Below are positions 6,716 to 14,791 of a stretch of DNA of 22,364 bases, piece by piece (the stretch's first letter is position 1; each line of letters starts with the position of its first letter). The position numbers and the translations under genes were made by a program. This stretch comes from an uncultured Alphaproteobacteria bacterium (GTDB taxonomy: Bacteria; Pseudomonadota; Alphaproteobacteria; Caulobacterales; Caulobacteraceae), in contig CAIZKE010000152.1 in NCBI GenBank assembly GCA_903933475.1, positions 1-22,364 of the forward strand, written 5' to 3'. The notes below the pieces were generated by a model, which was not told where the DNA came from, did no database searches, and was given only the letters and a program-made list of their open reading frames with translations.

Positions 6716-7189
6716 ATGAGTGAGTCCTCAAAAATCCACGTCCCGGACGTGCCCCTTGGGCGCCTGATCCGTATGCCGGGTGGCAAGACGGCAGGGCAGG
6801 CCATAGCTGACGCCGAGAAGGGGCTCGCCTCCTTGCAGGGCGAGAGCATGAAGGAGCTGAACCGGGTCCTGGCTAAGGCCGAGGCTCTCTACGCCCGGGC
6901 CGACGGCAGGTTCGACGCCCTGGTCGTGAACGCTTTCTATGCCCTGATCAACGGTGCCATCGGCCTGCCGACCGCCGGGAAGGACAGGGCCATTGACACC
7001 ATGCTGGTGAGTCTCGCCGACCTGCTGGACTACTATCGGACGTCTGGCGACTGGGGCGACAAGTCAGTCCAGGTTCACCTGTCGACCTTCCAGCTGCTCC
7101 TGAGGACCGAGGGGGTCCGCGACCCCCAGGGCACTGAACTGATCCTTGCAGGCCTCAGGAAGGTCAGCCGCAAGGCCGCCAAGGGCTGA
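6716..7189 (+). CDS. Unknown 157-aa helical protein, possibly CheE-like
   Basis: It follows the response regulator by 57 nt on the same strand. After an N-terminal segment with IHVPDVPLGRLIRMPGG, the protein is mostly helical. Residues about 28-60 (DAEKGLASLQGESMKELNRVLAKAEAL, shortened here to its ends in function) look like an amphipathic helix or coiled coil, and the C-terminus is basic. There is no transmembrane segment or cysteine. The style recalls small alphaproteobacterial proteins labelled CheE in chemotaxis clusters, but I cannot confirm this from memory. Its position suggests a partner of the adjacent receiver, such as a phosphotransfer or scaffold protein; no clear Hpt histidine motif is seen. 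The ribosome site is an AAGGTCC-type sequence before the ATG. Confidence 0.78.
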   Translation: MSESSKIHVPDVPLGRLIRMPGGKTAGQAIADAEKGLASLQGESMKELNRVLAKAEALYARADGRFDALVVNAFYALINGAIGLPTAGKDRAIDTMLVSLADLLDYYRTSGDWGDKSVQVHLSTFQLLLRTEGVRDPQGTELILAGLRKVSRKAAKG

Positions 7190-7211
7190 TCGCCGGGTGG
7201 ACCGGGCAGAC

Positions 7212-7234
7212 CCGGCCTGCCAAGATCAGGCCGG
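7212..7234 (+). terminator. Hairpin between the 157-aa gene and alcohol dehydrogenase gene
   Basis: A perfect 8-bp stem (CCGGCCTG/CAGGCCGG) has a 7-nt loop, in the 63-nt gap between the two genes. It may terminate the upstream transcript or fold in the leader of the dehydrogenase mRNA, just ahead of its GGAGG ribosome site. No T-run is present. Confidence 0.4.
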
Positions 7235-7252
7235 TTCCGCCGGAGGCCCCCC

Positions 7253-8362
<1,110 letters not shown>

Positions 8363-8368
8363 GTCCGG

Positions 8369-8383
8369 GGGGCCGCAGGCCCC
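8369..8383 (+). terminator. Short hairpin between dehydrogenase and NPD-type genes
   Basis: A perfect 6-bp stem (GGGGCC/GGCCCC) has a 3-nt loop, 6 nt after the dehydrogenase stop. A T-tract (TTTTTT around 8400-8406) appears about 17 nt later, too far away for a typical intrinsic terminator. It is weak evidence for termination. Confidence 0.3.
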
Positions 8384-8437
8384 TCGGTCCTTTCTGTCCA
8401 TTTTTTGGGGAGCCAGGATCCCCCGGAGGGAATTCCC

Positions 8438-9388
8438 ATGATCAAGACCCGCATTACCGACATGCTCGGTATCCAGTATCCCATCATCCAGGCGCCCATG
8501 GGGTGGATCGCCCGGTCGGCCCTCGCCTCCGCGGTCTCCAATGCCGGCGGAATGGGGATCATCGAGACCTCGTCCGGAGACCTGCCCGCCGTCCGTGAGG
8601 AGATCCAGAAGATGAAGGGACTCACCGACAAGCCCTTCGGCGTCAATATCGCCCAAGCCTACGTCCGCGACCCCGATATCGTTTCCTTCGTCGTCGACCA
8701 GGGGGTGAAGTTCGTCACCACCTCCGCGGGGGATCCGAACCGCTATTGCGCCGCCCTGAAGGCGGCCGGACTGACGGTCTTCCACGTGGTGCCGTCCCTG
8801 GCGGCGGCGATCAAGGCCATTGATGCCGGCGTCGACGGCCTGGTGGTCGAGGGCGGCGAGGGCGGGGGCTTCAAGAGTTCCCGGGATGTCTCAACCATGG
8901 TCCTCCTGCCCCTGGTCTGCTCCAGGCTGGACGTGCCCATCGTGGCGGCGGGCGGGATTTCAGACGGACGCAGCATGGCGGCGGCATTCGCCCTGGGCGC
9001 CGAGGGCGTTCAGATGGGGACCCGGATGGTCTCGGCTGCCGAGAGCCCTGTGCACCAGAACTGGAAGACCGCCATCGTCGAGGCGAAGGAAACCGACACG
9101 GTCTTCCTGAACCGCTTCGGCCCCGGCCCGGCCTGCCGGGCGCTCCGCACCGAGAAGACGACCCTCCTGGAGAAGGAGCCCGGCGAGAACGGTGTCGCGC
9201 CGGAGTTCCGGCGTTCCCAGGAGCTCTACTTCGGCGGCGACATGGAGGCCTCCATCGCCCTGTCGGGCCAGGTGGCCGGCCGGATCGATTCCGTGAAACC
9301 TGTCGCCGAGATCATCTCGGAGATGGTGAAGGAGTTCGAGACCGTCATGGACAGCCTGTCGTCGCGGTACGCCCGGACCCGCGCCTGA
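8438..9388 (+). CDS. NPD/nitronate monooxygenase-family FMN protein
   Basis: This 316-aa TIM-barrel flavoprotein has the family's N-terminal PIIQAPMGW (15-23), the central VVEGGEGGGF (136-145) and the phosphate/FMN-binding AAGGISDGRSMAAAFALGA (170-188) followed by GVQMGTRM. The catalytic-His position of classical 2-nitropropane dioxygenases and of FabK (EGxEAGGH) here reads GGGF, so the usual catalytic histidine appears to be absent. It is therefore better called an NPD-like oxidoreductase, possibly acting on an acyl-CoA or enone. The start is the ATG after GGAGGG at 8426; an in-frame upstream ATG at 8405 has no good ribosome site. It is the last rightward gene before a convergent gene. Confidence 0.93.
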   Translation: MIKTRITDMLGIQYPIIQAPMGWIARSALASAVSNAGGMGIIETSSGDLPAVREEIQKMKGLTDKPFGVNIAQAYVRDPDIVSFVVDQGVKFVTTSAGDPNRYCAALKAAGLTVFHVVPSLAAAIKAIDAGVDGLVVEGGEGGGFKSSRDVSTMVLLPLVCSRLDVPIVAAGGISDGRSMAAAFALGAEGVQMGTRMVSAAESPVHQNWKTAIVEAKETDTVFLNRFGPGPACRALRTEKTTLLEKEPGENGVAPEFRRSQELYFGGDMEASIALSGQVAGRIDSVKPVAEIISEMVKEFETVMDSLSSRYARTRA

Positions 9389-9410
9389 GGCGGGGCCGAT
9401 CGCCTCAGGC
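9383..9410. terminator. Hairpin formed by the two stop codons of convergent genes
   Basis: A perfect 10-bp stem (GCCTGAGGCG at 9383-9392, CGCCTCAGGC at 9401-9410) has an 8-nt loop. The left arm contains the NPD-gene TGA (9386-9388) and the right arm contains the TGA of the leftward 129-aa gene (9405-9407 on the minus strand). It may act as a bidirectional terminator, although there are no T-runs. Confidence 0.5.
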
Positions 9411-9794
9411 CGCGAGGGCGGCCCGGGGCGCGGGCGCCTCGGCATAGCTGGCCTCGTCCCACAGGGCGTCCCATTCAGCCCAGCGGACCGAGGCCTCGCG
9501 CAGGCGGGCGTCGTCCCGGACCAGGATCACCTGGCCCTGGCCCTCGTCCCAGACCACGGTCAGGTCGCAGAGGCGAAGGTCGGCGTCTTCGAGGCGTCCC
9601 TGGCGGACCAGGTCCTGCGCCATCGCCGCAGACAGGCGCAGCCTGAGCCGGCCTCCGGACAGCCGTTCGGCGCAGTCGGCGTGCCGGATAACCTCGTCGA
9701 TCATGGCGGGGGTCGCCGGCCGCAGGGGCCGTCGGTCGCCGAAGCGGAAGGCGAGGTCGGAGCGGGCGGGGCGGATCGACTGGACATTCTGCAT
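9405..9794 (-). CDS. Unknown 129-aa protein divergent from a WYL regulator
   Basis: The predicted protein begins MQNVQSIRPARSD from an ATG that follows an AAAGGTCC-type ribosome site. It is about 129 aa and rich in Arg, Ala, Leu and Asp. It has a single cysteine pair far apart (C41, C76), two Trp-containing stretches (VVWDEG near 81 and WAEWDALWDE near 105-114), and an Ala/Pro-rich end. There is no signal peptide or membrane helix. I do not recognise the family. It is transcribed away from the WYL-domain regulator across a 112-nt region that carries inverted repeats, so it is probably the target of that regulator. A longer start (in-frame ATG near 9907) would overlap the regulator's start and is rejected. 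Its stop is in the shared hairpin with the NPD gene. Confidence 0.72.
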   Translation of the reverse strand: MQNVQSIRPARSDLAFRFGDRRPLRPATPAMIDEVIRHADCAERLSGGRLRLRLSAAMAQDLVRQGRLEDADLRLCDLTVVWDEGQGQVILVRDDARLREASVRWAEWDALWDEASYAEAPAPRAALAA

Positions 9795-9833
9795 CTGAGG
9801 GACCTTTCCATGGGGTCGCGCCGGGGTACGGAT

Positions 9834-9888
9834 TGAGAATGCGCTGGCGCTACGCCAGAAACGGACGTAAGTTTCGAGTCTGTTCTCA
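9834..9888. promoter_or_regulatory. Operator candidates in the WYL divergent promoter
   Basis: Between the two start codons are two nested inverted repeats. The outer pair is TGAGAA at 9834-9839 and TTCTCA at 9883-9888. The inner pair is CTGGCG-CTA-CGCCAG at 9844-9858, a perfect 6-bp palindrome with a 3-nt spacer. Either could be bound by the adjacent regulator. This is inferred from position and symmetry only. Confidence 0.45.
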
Positions 9889-9906
9889 TTTTCTCGCAGG
9901 GTTTGC

Positions 9907-10890
9907 ATGCGACACGAAAAAGCGGCCCGACTTCTTGAGCTGGCGCGGCGGCTCGCCGCGTCCGCGGAAGGCCTGACCCTGGACGAAATGGCGGCGGCCC
10001 TGCAGGTTTCCCGGCGGACGGTCGAGCGCATGCGCGACGCCGTCCGCGAGGCCTTCCCCCAGATGGAAGAGATCGCCGATCCGCCGACTGTCCGGTTCCG
10101 CATTCCCTCGGGGCTGGACGGCATCTTCCAGGCCCCGACCGCTGAGGAGTTCGCCGCCCTCAGGGCTGCGGCCGACCACTTCCGCCAGTCCGGCGCCACC
10201 GCCCGGGCGGGGGCTCTCGCCGTCCTGGAGACCAAGGTTCTATCGGCCATGCGGGCCGGGGTCCGCCGCCGGCTGGCGCCGGACATGGAGGCCCTGCTCG
10301 AGGCCGAGACCATGGCCGTGCACCCAGGCCCGCGTCCCTTCGAGGACGAGGGGGTGTTGGGGGCCGTCCGTGAGGCCATCATCTCCCTGCAGCGGCTGCG
10401 CTTCCTCTACGACGGCGGCTCCACCCCCGGCCGGGAGCGGGAAGTGACGCCCTACGGCCTGCTGTTCGGGCGCTCGAACTACCTGGTGGCGGCGGAGGGT
10501 GCGGGGGGCGAGCCCCGGAACTGGCGACTGGACCGGGTGCGCGACATCCGGGTGGTCCAGGTCCCCGGCTCGCGACCCGCAGACTTCTCCCTGGCGGCCT
10601 ATGCCTCGCGCAGCTTCGGCATCTACCAGGACGCGGTTGAAGACGTGGTTCTGCACATCCTGCCCCATGGGGCAGAGGAGGCCCTCGGCTGGCGCTTCCA
10701 CGCCACCCAGGTCCTGGAGCCCCAGGCGGACGGCTCGGTCATCGCGCGTTTCCGCGCCGCCGGCATGCGCGAGCTGGCCTGGCATCTCTTCACCTGGGGG
10801 GACAGCATCCGCATCCTGGCCCCGGAACGGCTCCGGGCGCAGATGGCCGAGGAGCTGTCAGCGGCTGCCAGGGCGCACGGGGCGCCCTGA
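9907..10890 (+). CDS. WYL-domain HTH transcriptional regulator
   Basis: This 327-aa protein has a DeoR/HTH_11-like N-terminus. Its helix-turn-helix is at about residues 22-48, including LTLDEMAAALQVSRRTVERM. A linker follows, and a C-terminal WYL sensor domain runs from about 135. The WYL signature appears as NYLVAAE (191-197), followed by the Arg-rich WRLDRV (206-211), the residues that normally contact a nucleotide or nucleic-acid ligand. WYL regulators of this build often control a neighbouring divergent gene, DNA-damage or defence genes. Here the divergent partner encodes an unknown 129-aa protein. The ATG follows CAGGG. The gene ends 10 nt before the convergent molybdenum hydroxylase gene, and its stop lies inside a hairpin. 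Confidence 0.93.
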   Translation: MRHEKAARLLELARRLAASAEGLTLDEMAAALQVSRRTVERMRDAVREAFPQMEEIADPPTVRFRIPSGLDGIFQAPTAEEFAALRAAADHFRQSGATARAGALAVLETKVLSAMRAGVRRRLAPDMEALLEAETMAVHPGPRPFEDEGVLGAVREAIISLQRLRFLYDGGSTPGREREVTPYGLLFGRSNYLVAAEGAGGEPRNWRLDRVRDIRVVQVPGSRPADFSLAAYASRSFGIYQDAVEDVVLHILPHGAEEALGWRFHATQVLEPQADGSVIARFRAAGMRELAWHLFTWGDSIRILAPERLRAQMAEELSAAARAHGAP

Positions 10891-10918
10891 CGTCCCCGCC
10901 TCAGGCGGACTTCAGGGC
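10884..10918. terminator. Nested hairpin at the convergent WYL/iorB gene ends
   Basis: Outer arms GCCCTGA (10884-10890) and TCAGGGC (10912-10918) flank an inner stem CCGCC/GGCGG (10896-10900/10904-10908). The WYL stop codon (10888-10890) is in the outer arm. The leftward stop (10901-10903) is the inner loop. It is probably a bidirectional terminator. Confidence 0.5.
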
Positions 10919-13171
10919 CGCCAGCACCGCCTCGGGCCGGATCGGGAGGCGCCGGACCCGGGCCCCCACGGCATTGAAGATGGCGTTGCCGATGGCCGGC
11001 CCGACCACGGTGGTCGCCGGCTCGCCCAGGCCCACCGGCGCATGGTCGCTGTCGACGAACTCGATCTCCATGTCCGGGACATCGCTCATCCGGAGCGGGG
11101 TATAGGCGCCCAGGTTGGTTTCCTGGATGCGGCCGTCCCGGAAGGTCGCGCCTTCATGCAGGGCCAGGCTCAGGCCCCAGAGGGCGGCGCCCTCCATCTG
11201 GGCCAGGGCTCCGTCCGGATGGATGATGGCACCGGCGTCCACGACGAGGTGGAGCTTCTCGACCTTGACCTCGCCGGTCTTCCGGTCGACCCGGACCCGT
11301 GCCGCGCAGGCGGTCCAGGTGGGCATGTCCCGCTCCTGGCCGAAGCTGGTGGCCAGGCCCAGACCGACGCCTGCAGGCAGCTTTCCGCCCCAGCCCGCCG
11401 CCTTGGCGACTCGAGAGAGCACGGCGGCCTGACGCTTCCCCCCACCAACGGAGCTTGGTGCGGCGCCGGCATTGCGGCCCGCCCCGTCCAGCATCTTCAG
11501 GCGGAAGGCGAGGGGATCCTGGCCAGTGGCATGGGCGGCCTCGTCCATGGCGCTTTCCACGGCCCAGTTGGTCCAGCCGGGTCCCACCGAGCGCAGCCAG
11601 CCTGGCCGGAAGGCGCGGTTGGCCAGGTCGTTCGACAGGGCTCGTACCCGGTGGGAACCGACGTTGTACCAATGGTTGGCGCCGTTGATCGCGAAGGGAT
11701 CGTAGGGCCGGTCATTGGCGCCCTTGGGCATGAAGAAGGGCGCCATGACCTCGGTGGGCCAGCCGGCGGCGGCGGCGTGGTCCATGGCCGTCACGCGGCC
11801 CCCCTCGCCGAAGGCCATCCGCACCCTCTGGACAGAGGGCGAGCGGAAGCTGTCGAAGAGGGTGTCGTCCTCACGGGTGAAGACCAGCTTGACCGGCTTG
11901 CCCAGGGCCTTGGAGGCCAGGGCCGCGGGCACCGCATAGTCGCCGTTCAGTCGCCGGCCGAATCCCCCGCCCAGCAGGTAGGTCTTCATGACGATGCGGG
12001 TCTCAGGCCGGCCCAGGGCCTTGGCCAGGGTCGGCAGGATCAGGGACTGCCACTGGTTGCCGGTGTGGATCTCGAAGATGCCGTTCCGCTCGAAAGCCAG
12101 GGCGTTCAGGGGCTCCATCTGGAAGTGCAGGGCGGCGTCTGTGGTGTACTCCGCCTCCAGCTGGGACTTCGCGCCCGAAAAGGCGGCGTCGACGCCCGAG
12201 TCGTTCACCACCAGGGAGCCAGCGGCCGCGTCGGCGATCAGGGCCCGGCCCCGCGCCTCGAGGTCAGCGTCCGAGACCTTTGCCGTTGGACCGTTTTCCC
12301 AGGTCACCTTGAGGGCCCGGACCGCGCGATCGGCGGCGATGAAGCTGTCACCGAGGGCAATCACCCAACCCGGCACAGTCCCGGACGGGTCGTCGAGGAC
12401 GAGATGGCCGCGATAGCCAGGGACGCCCCGGGCACCGGATTCGTCGACCGAGACCACCTTGGACTCATTCCGCGTCGGCGGGATGACGGGCCGGGCGTAG
12501 ACCATGCCCGCCATTTTCGAATCCAGGCCGAACACCGCCGACCCATCGGTCTTGGCCGGGATGTCACGGGCCTGGAATTCCCCGCCGATCAGGCGCCTTT
12601 CAGAGGCTGGCTTGATGGGTAGGGCCGCCAGTTCCTTGTCGGTGAAGCCGCCGCGCAGTCCGCCTGCGGCGATGATGTCGCCGTAGCTGACCGAGCGCTT
12701 GCCGGCGAAGACGGCGCCCTTGCGGGCGATGCAGGACGACGCCGGGACCCCAAGGATCTTCGCCCCCGCCTCGATCAGGGCGATACGCCCAGCTGCCCCG
12801 GCCTGGCTCAGCATGGGATAGCTCTGCCAGACCGACCAGGACCCGCCGGTGACCATCAGGCCCCACTTGGGATCGGTGTCCACGTGGACGATGCGGACCT
12901 TGTCCCAGTCGGCCTCGAGCTCGTCGGCGACAATGCGGGCCAGGGCGGTGCCGACGTGCTGGCCCATCTCGGCCCGGACGACATTGACCGTCACCACGCC
13001 GTGCGGGTGGATGGCGTACCAGAGGGTGGGCTCGAAGGCAGGCGCCCCGGCAAAGGGGCCCAGGGAGACGGCGGCGTCAGCGGCGGCGGCGAAGCCGAAG
13101 GCCGCGCCTGCTGCACCTGCCGCGATCAGGAAGCGGCGACGGTCGGGTGAGGGAAGGCCCGGGATGCTCAT
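10901..13171 (-). CDS. iorB: Isoquinoline 1-oxidoreductase-like molybdopterin subunit (Tat-exported)
   Basis: This 756-aa protein is the large, molybdenum-cofactor subunit of a xanthine oxidase-family hydroxylase (IorB/aldehyde-dehydrogenase type). Its N-terminus has a Tat signal: RRRFLI at 11-16, a hydrophobic Ala-rich stretch and a probable cleavage after ADA near 33. It acts in the periplasm. The conserved GEP motif places the active-site base at about E717 (VGLGEPATTV). The glycine-rich LLGGGFGRR and RAFRPGWLRS-type motifs are visible. Family enzymes hydroxylate N-heterocycles or oxidise aldehydes using water as oxygen source. The start overlaps the [2Fe-2S] subunit gene's stop (ATGA), so the pair is translationally coupled. 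No cytochrome c subunit or XdhC-like maturation factor is encoded here. Family is sure, substrate unknown. Confidence 0.93.
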   Translation of the reverse strand: MSIPGLPSPDRRRFLIAAGAAGAAFGFAAAADAAVSLGPFAGAPAFEPTLWYAIHPHGVVTVNVVRAEMGQHVGTALARIVADELEADWDKVRIVHVDTDPKWGLMVTGGSWSVWQSYPMLSQAGAAGRIALIEAGAKILGVPASSCIARKGAVFAGKRSVSYGDIIAAGGLRGGFTDKELAALPIKPASERRLIGGEFQARDIPAKTDGSAVFGLDSKMAGMVYARPVIPPTRNESKVVSVDESGARGVPGYRGHLVLDDPSGTVPGWVIALGDSFIAADRAVRALKVTWENGPTAKVSDADLEARGRALIADAAAGSLVVNDSGVDAAFSGAKSQLEAEYTTDAALHFQMEPLNALAFERNGIFEIHTGNQWQSLILPTLAKALGRPETRIVMKTYLLGGGFGRRLNGDYAVPAALASKALGKPVKLVFTREDDTLFDSFRSPSVQRVRMAFGEGGRVTAMDHAAAAGWPTEVMAPFFMPKGANDRPYDPFAINGANHWYNVGSHRVRALSNDLANRAFRPGWLRSVGPGWTNWAVESAMDEAAHATGQDPLAFRLKMLDGAGRNAGAAPSSVGGGKRQAAVLSRVAKAAGWGGKLPAGVGLGLATSFGQERDMPTWTACAARVRVDRKTGEVKVEKLHLVVDAGAIIHPDGALAQMEGAALWGLSLALHEGATFRDGRIQETNLGAYTPLRMSDVPDMEIEFVDSDHAPVGLGEPATTVVGPAIGNAIFNAVGARVRRLPIRPEAVLAALKSA

Positions 13172-13659
13172 GAGCGGACCTCCGCAGGACGGACCGCGGC
13201 CTTGCGCCGGGGCTTGGCGGCGGCCAGCTTCACGGCCTTGCGGATGCGGACATAGGCCATGCAGCGGCAGAGGTTGCCGTTCATCGCCGCTTCGATCTCG
13301 GCGTCGCTGGGCTTGGGGTTGGCTGACAGCAGGGCCGCGGCCTGCATGATCTGGCCGGACTGGCAGTACCCGCACTGGGGCGCCTGGGCCTCGACCCAGG
13401 CCTCCTGGACGGGATGGATCCCGCCGGCACCCAGGCCCTCGATGGTGGTGATCTCCAGGCCCTCGACGGCGCTCACCGGCGTCAGGCAGGATCGGACGGC
13501 CTGGCCGTCCACGTGAACCGTACAGGCACCGCACTGCCCGACCCCACAGCCGAACTTGGTCCCGGTCAGGCCAAGCTCATCGCGCAGCACCCAAAGGAGG
13601 GGCGCGTCATCCGGCCCGGAGGCCTCGACCTGTCGTCCGTTGACCCTGAACTTCGCCAT
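13168..13659 (-). CDS. iorA: [2Fe-2S] subunit of the isoquinoline oxidoreductase-like enzyme
   Basis: This 163-aa protein begins at the ATG giving MAKFRVNGRQ, after a ribosome site AGGAAAAGGGG. An in-frame ATG 42 nt further upstream gives an unlikely extension. The N-terminal plant-type ferredoxin domain holds C38, C43, C46 and C58. The C-terminal helical domain holds the second cluster with C96, C99 (CGYC), C131 and C133 (CRC). Together with the molybdopterin subunit it passes electrons out of the active site. The C-terminus is a Lys/Arg-rich tail. It has no signal peptide and is probably carried across the membrane with its Tat-tagged partner. The gene is 85 nt downstream of the serine hydrolase gene. 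Confidence 0.95.
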   Translation of the reverse strand: MAKFRVNGRQVEASGPDDAPLLWVLRDELGLTGTKFGCGVGQCGACTVHVDGQAVRSCLTPVSAVEGLEITTIEGLGAGGIHPVQEAWVEAQAPQCGYCQSGQIMQAAALLSANPKPSDAEIEAAMNGNLCRCMAYVRIRKAVKLAAAKPRRKAAVRPAEVRS

Positions 13660-13744
13660 GGCGAGAGCCCCTTTTCCTCGAGTTTCCGTCCCTCGGGTCA
13701 CGCTGCGCCCGGCTTTGGCGTCTGTCCAGTCCCCGCCCGAGGCG

Positions 13745-14791
13745 TCAGGTCCGGAAGAGGCCGACCAGGTCGCCGACCCAGGCCTTCACGGCGTCCTTCT
13801 TGTCGGTCGACGTCCGGCCATGGCGCACTACGACCAGGTCCAGGTCTGGCGCCAGGACCGTGAACTGGCCCTCATGCCCATTGGCGGAAAAGGAGCCCGG
13901 ACCGCCCAGGCCGAGCCACCAGTGGGCACCATAGGGGCCGTCCGTGACGCCGGGCTGCTGGAAGGTCGGCGTGCGGGCGTAGTCCACCCAGCCCGGGGGA
14001 AGAATCCGCCGCCCGTCCCACACCCCATCGCGCAGGTAGAGGAGGCCGAAGCGCGCGAAGTCCCGGGCGCTCGTAAAGCAGAAGGACGAGCCGATGAAGG
14101 TCCCGGCGGGATCGAACCTGGGGATCGGGGTCTTCATGCCGAGGGGTTGGAAGAGGCGCTCGCGCATGAAGTCGCCAAAGGCCTCTCCCCTGAGGCCGGT
14201 CATGTCCGCGAGGATCCGGCAGATGATGTTGGTCGTCCCCGAGGAATAGCTGAAGAAGGTCCCGGGCGAATGGATCAGGGGCTGGTCGGCGGCGTAGTGG
14301 GCGACGCTGTCCTTCCCGGAGCCCCACATCATCTCGATGGTGTCCGAGGGCTTATCCACCTCGTAGACCTCGTCGAACTTCAGCCCGCTCGACATGCGCA
14401 GCAGCTGGTCTGTGGTGATGGCACCCCTGGGATCGCCGGGTGTCCGCCATTCTGCGACGGGGGCCGGGTCAGAAATGTCCAGCCGGCCGTCGCCGACGAC
14501 GATCCCCACCAGGGCGTGGGTGAGGCTCTTGGCCTTGGACCAGGACAGGCAGGTTGCGTCGGGGCCATGCTCGGGCCCGTAGCGCTCCAGCAGGAGGCGG
14601 CCACCCTGGACCACCACGACCGCATGGGTCTCGTCGAAGTCCCTGAAGCCGCGTTCGAGGTGGGCCTCGAGGCGCTCGCGGTCCACGGATCCGGGAAGTT
14701 CGCCACCCGGCCAGTCCGCCGTGGGCCAGGGAACGCCGGCGGGCTGGGACGGAAGCGGGGGAAGGGCGTCTGCCTGGGCCTGGCTGTTCAC
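13745..14791 (-). CDS. Serine hydrolase, class C beta-lactamase/esterase family
   Basis: This 348-aa protein has the SxxK motif SWSK (S83 nucleophile, K86), a Tyr-containing second motif Y182-S-S (SYSSGTT), and the third motif NGHEGQF at 304-310 (H306, the counterpart of KTG). Family members hydrolyse esters, lactones or D-amino acid amides rather than being true resistance enzymes. No signal peptide is seen, so it is probably cytoplasmic. The start is a GTG overlapping the aldo/keto reductase stop by 4 nt (GTGA). A longer in-frame ATG version would overlap the reductase gene by about 50 nt and is rejected. It may hydrolyse an ester or lactone in the same pathway as its neighbours; this is inference. 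Confidence 0.9.
   Translation of the reverse strand: MNSQAQADALPPLPSQPAGVPWPTADWPGGELPGSVDRERLEAHLERGFRDFDETHAVVVVQGGRLLLERYGPEHGPDATCLSWSKAKSLTHALVGIVVGDGRLDISDPAPVAEWRTPGDPRGAITTDQLLRMSSGLKFDEVYEVDKPSDTIEMMWGSGKDSVAHYAADQPLIHSPGTFFSYSSGTTNIICRILADMTGLRGEAFGDFMRERLFQPLGMKTPIPRFDPAGTFIGSSFCFTSARDFARFGLLYLRDGVWDGRRILPPGWVDYARTPTFQQPGVTDGPYGAHWWLGLGGPGSFSANGHEGQFTVLAPDLDLVVVRHGRTSTDKKDAVKAWVGDLVGLFRT

Noticed and set aside
8405..8437. Earlier in-frame ATG for the NPD-type gene
   Set aside because: It would add an MGSQDPPEGIP tail translated from the ribosome site region itself; the ATG at 8438 has GGAGGG at normal spacing.
10499..12622. 707-aa ORF running from the WYL gene into the molybdenum hydroxylase gene
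   Set aside because: It crosses two genes in other frames, is rich in Arg/Gly/Pro and has no recognisable motif.
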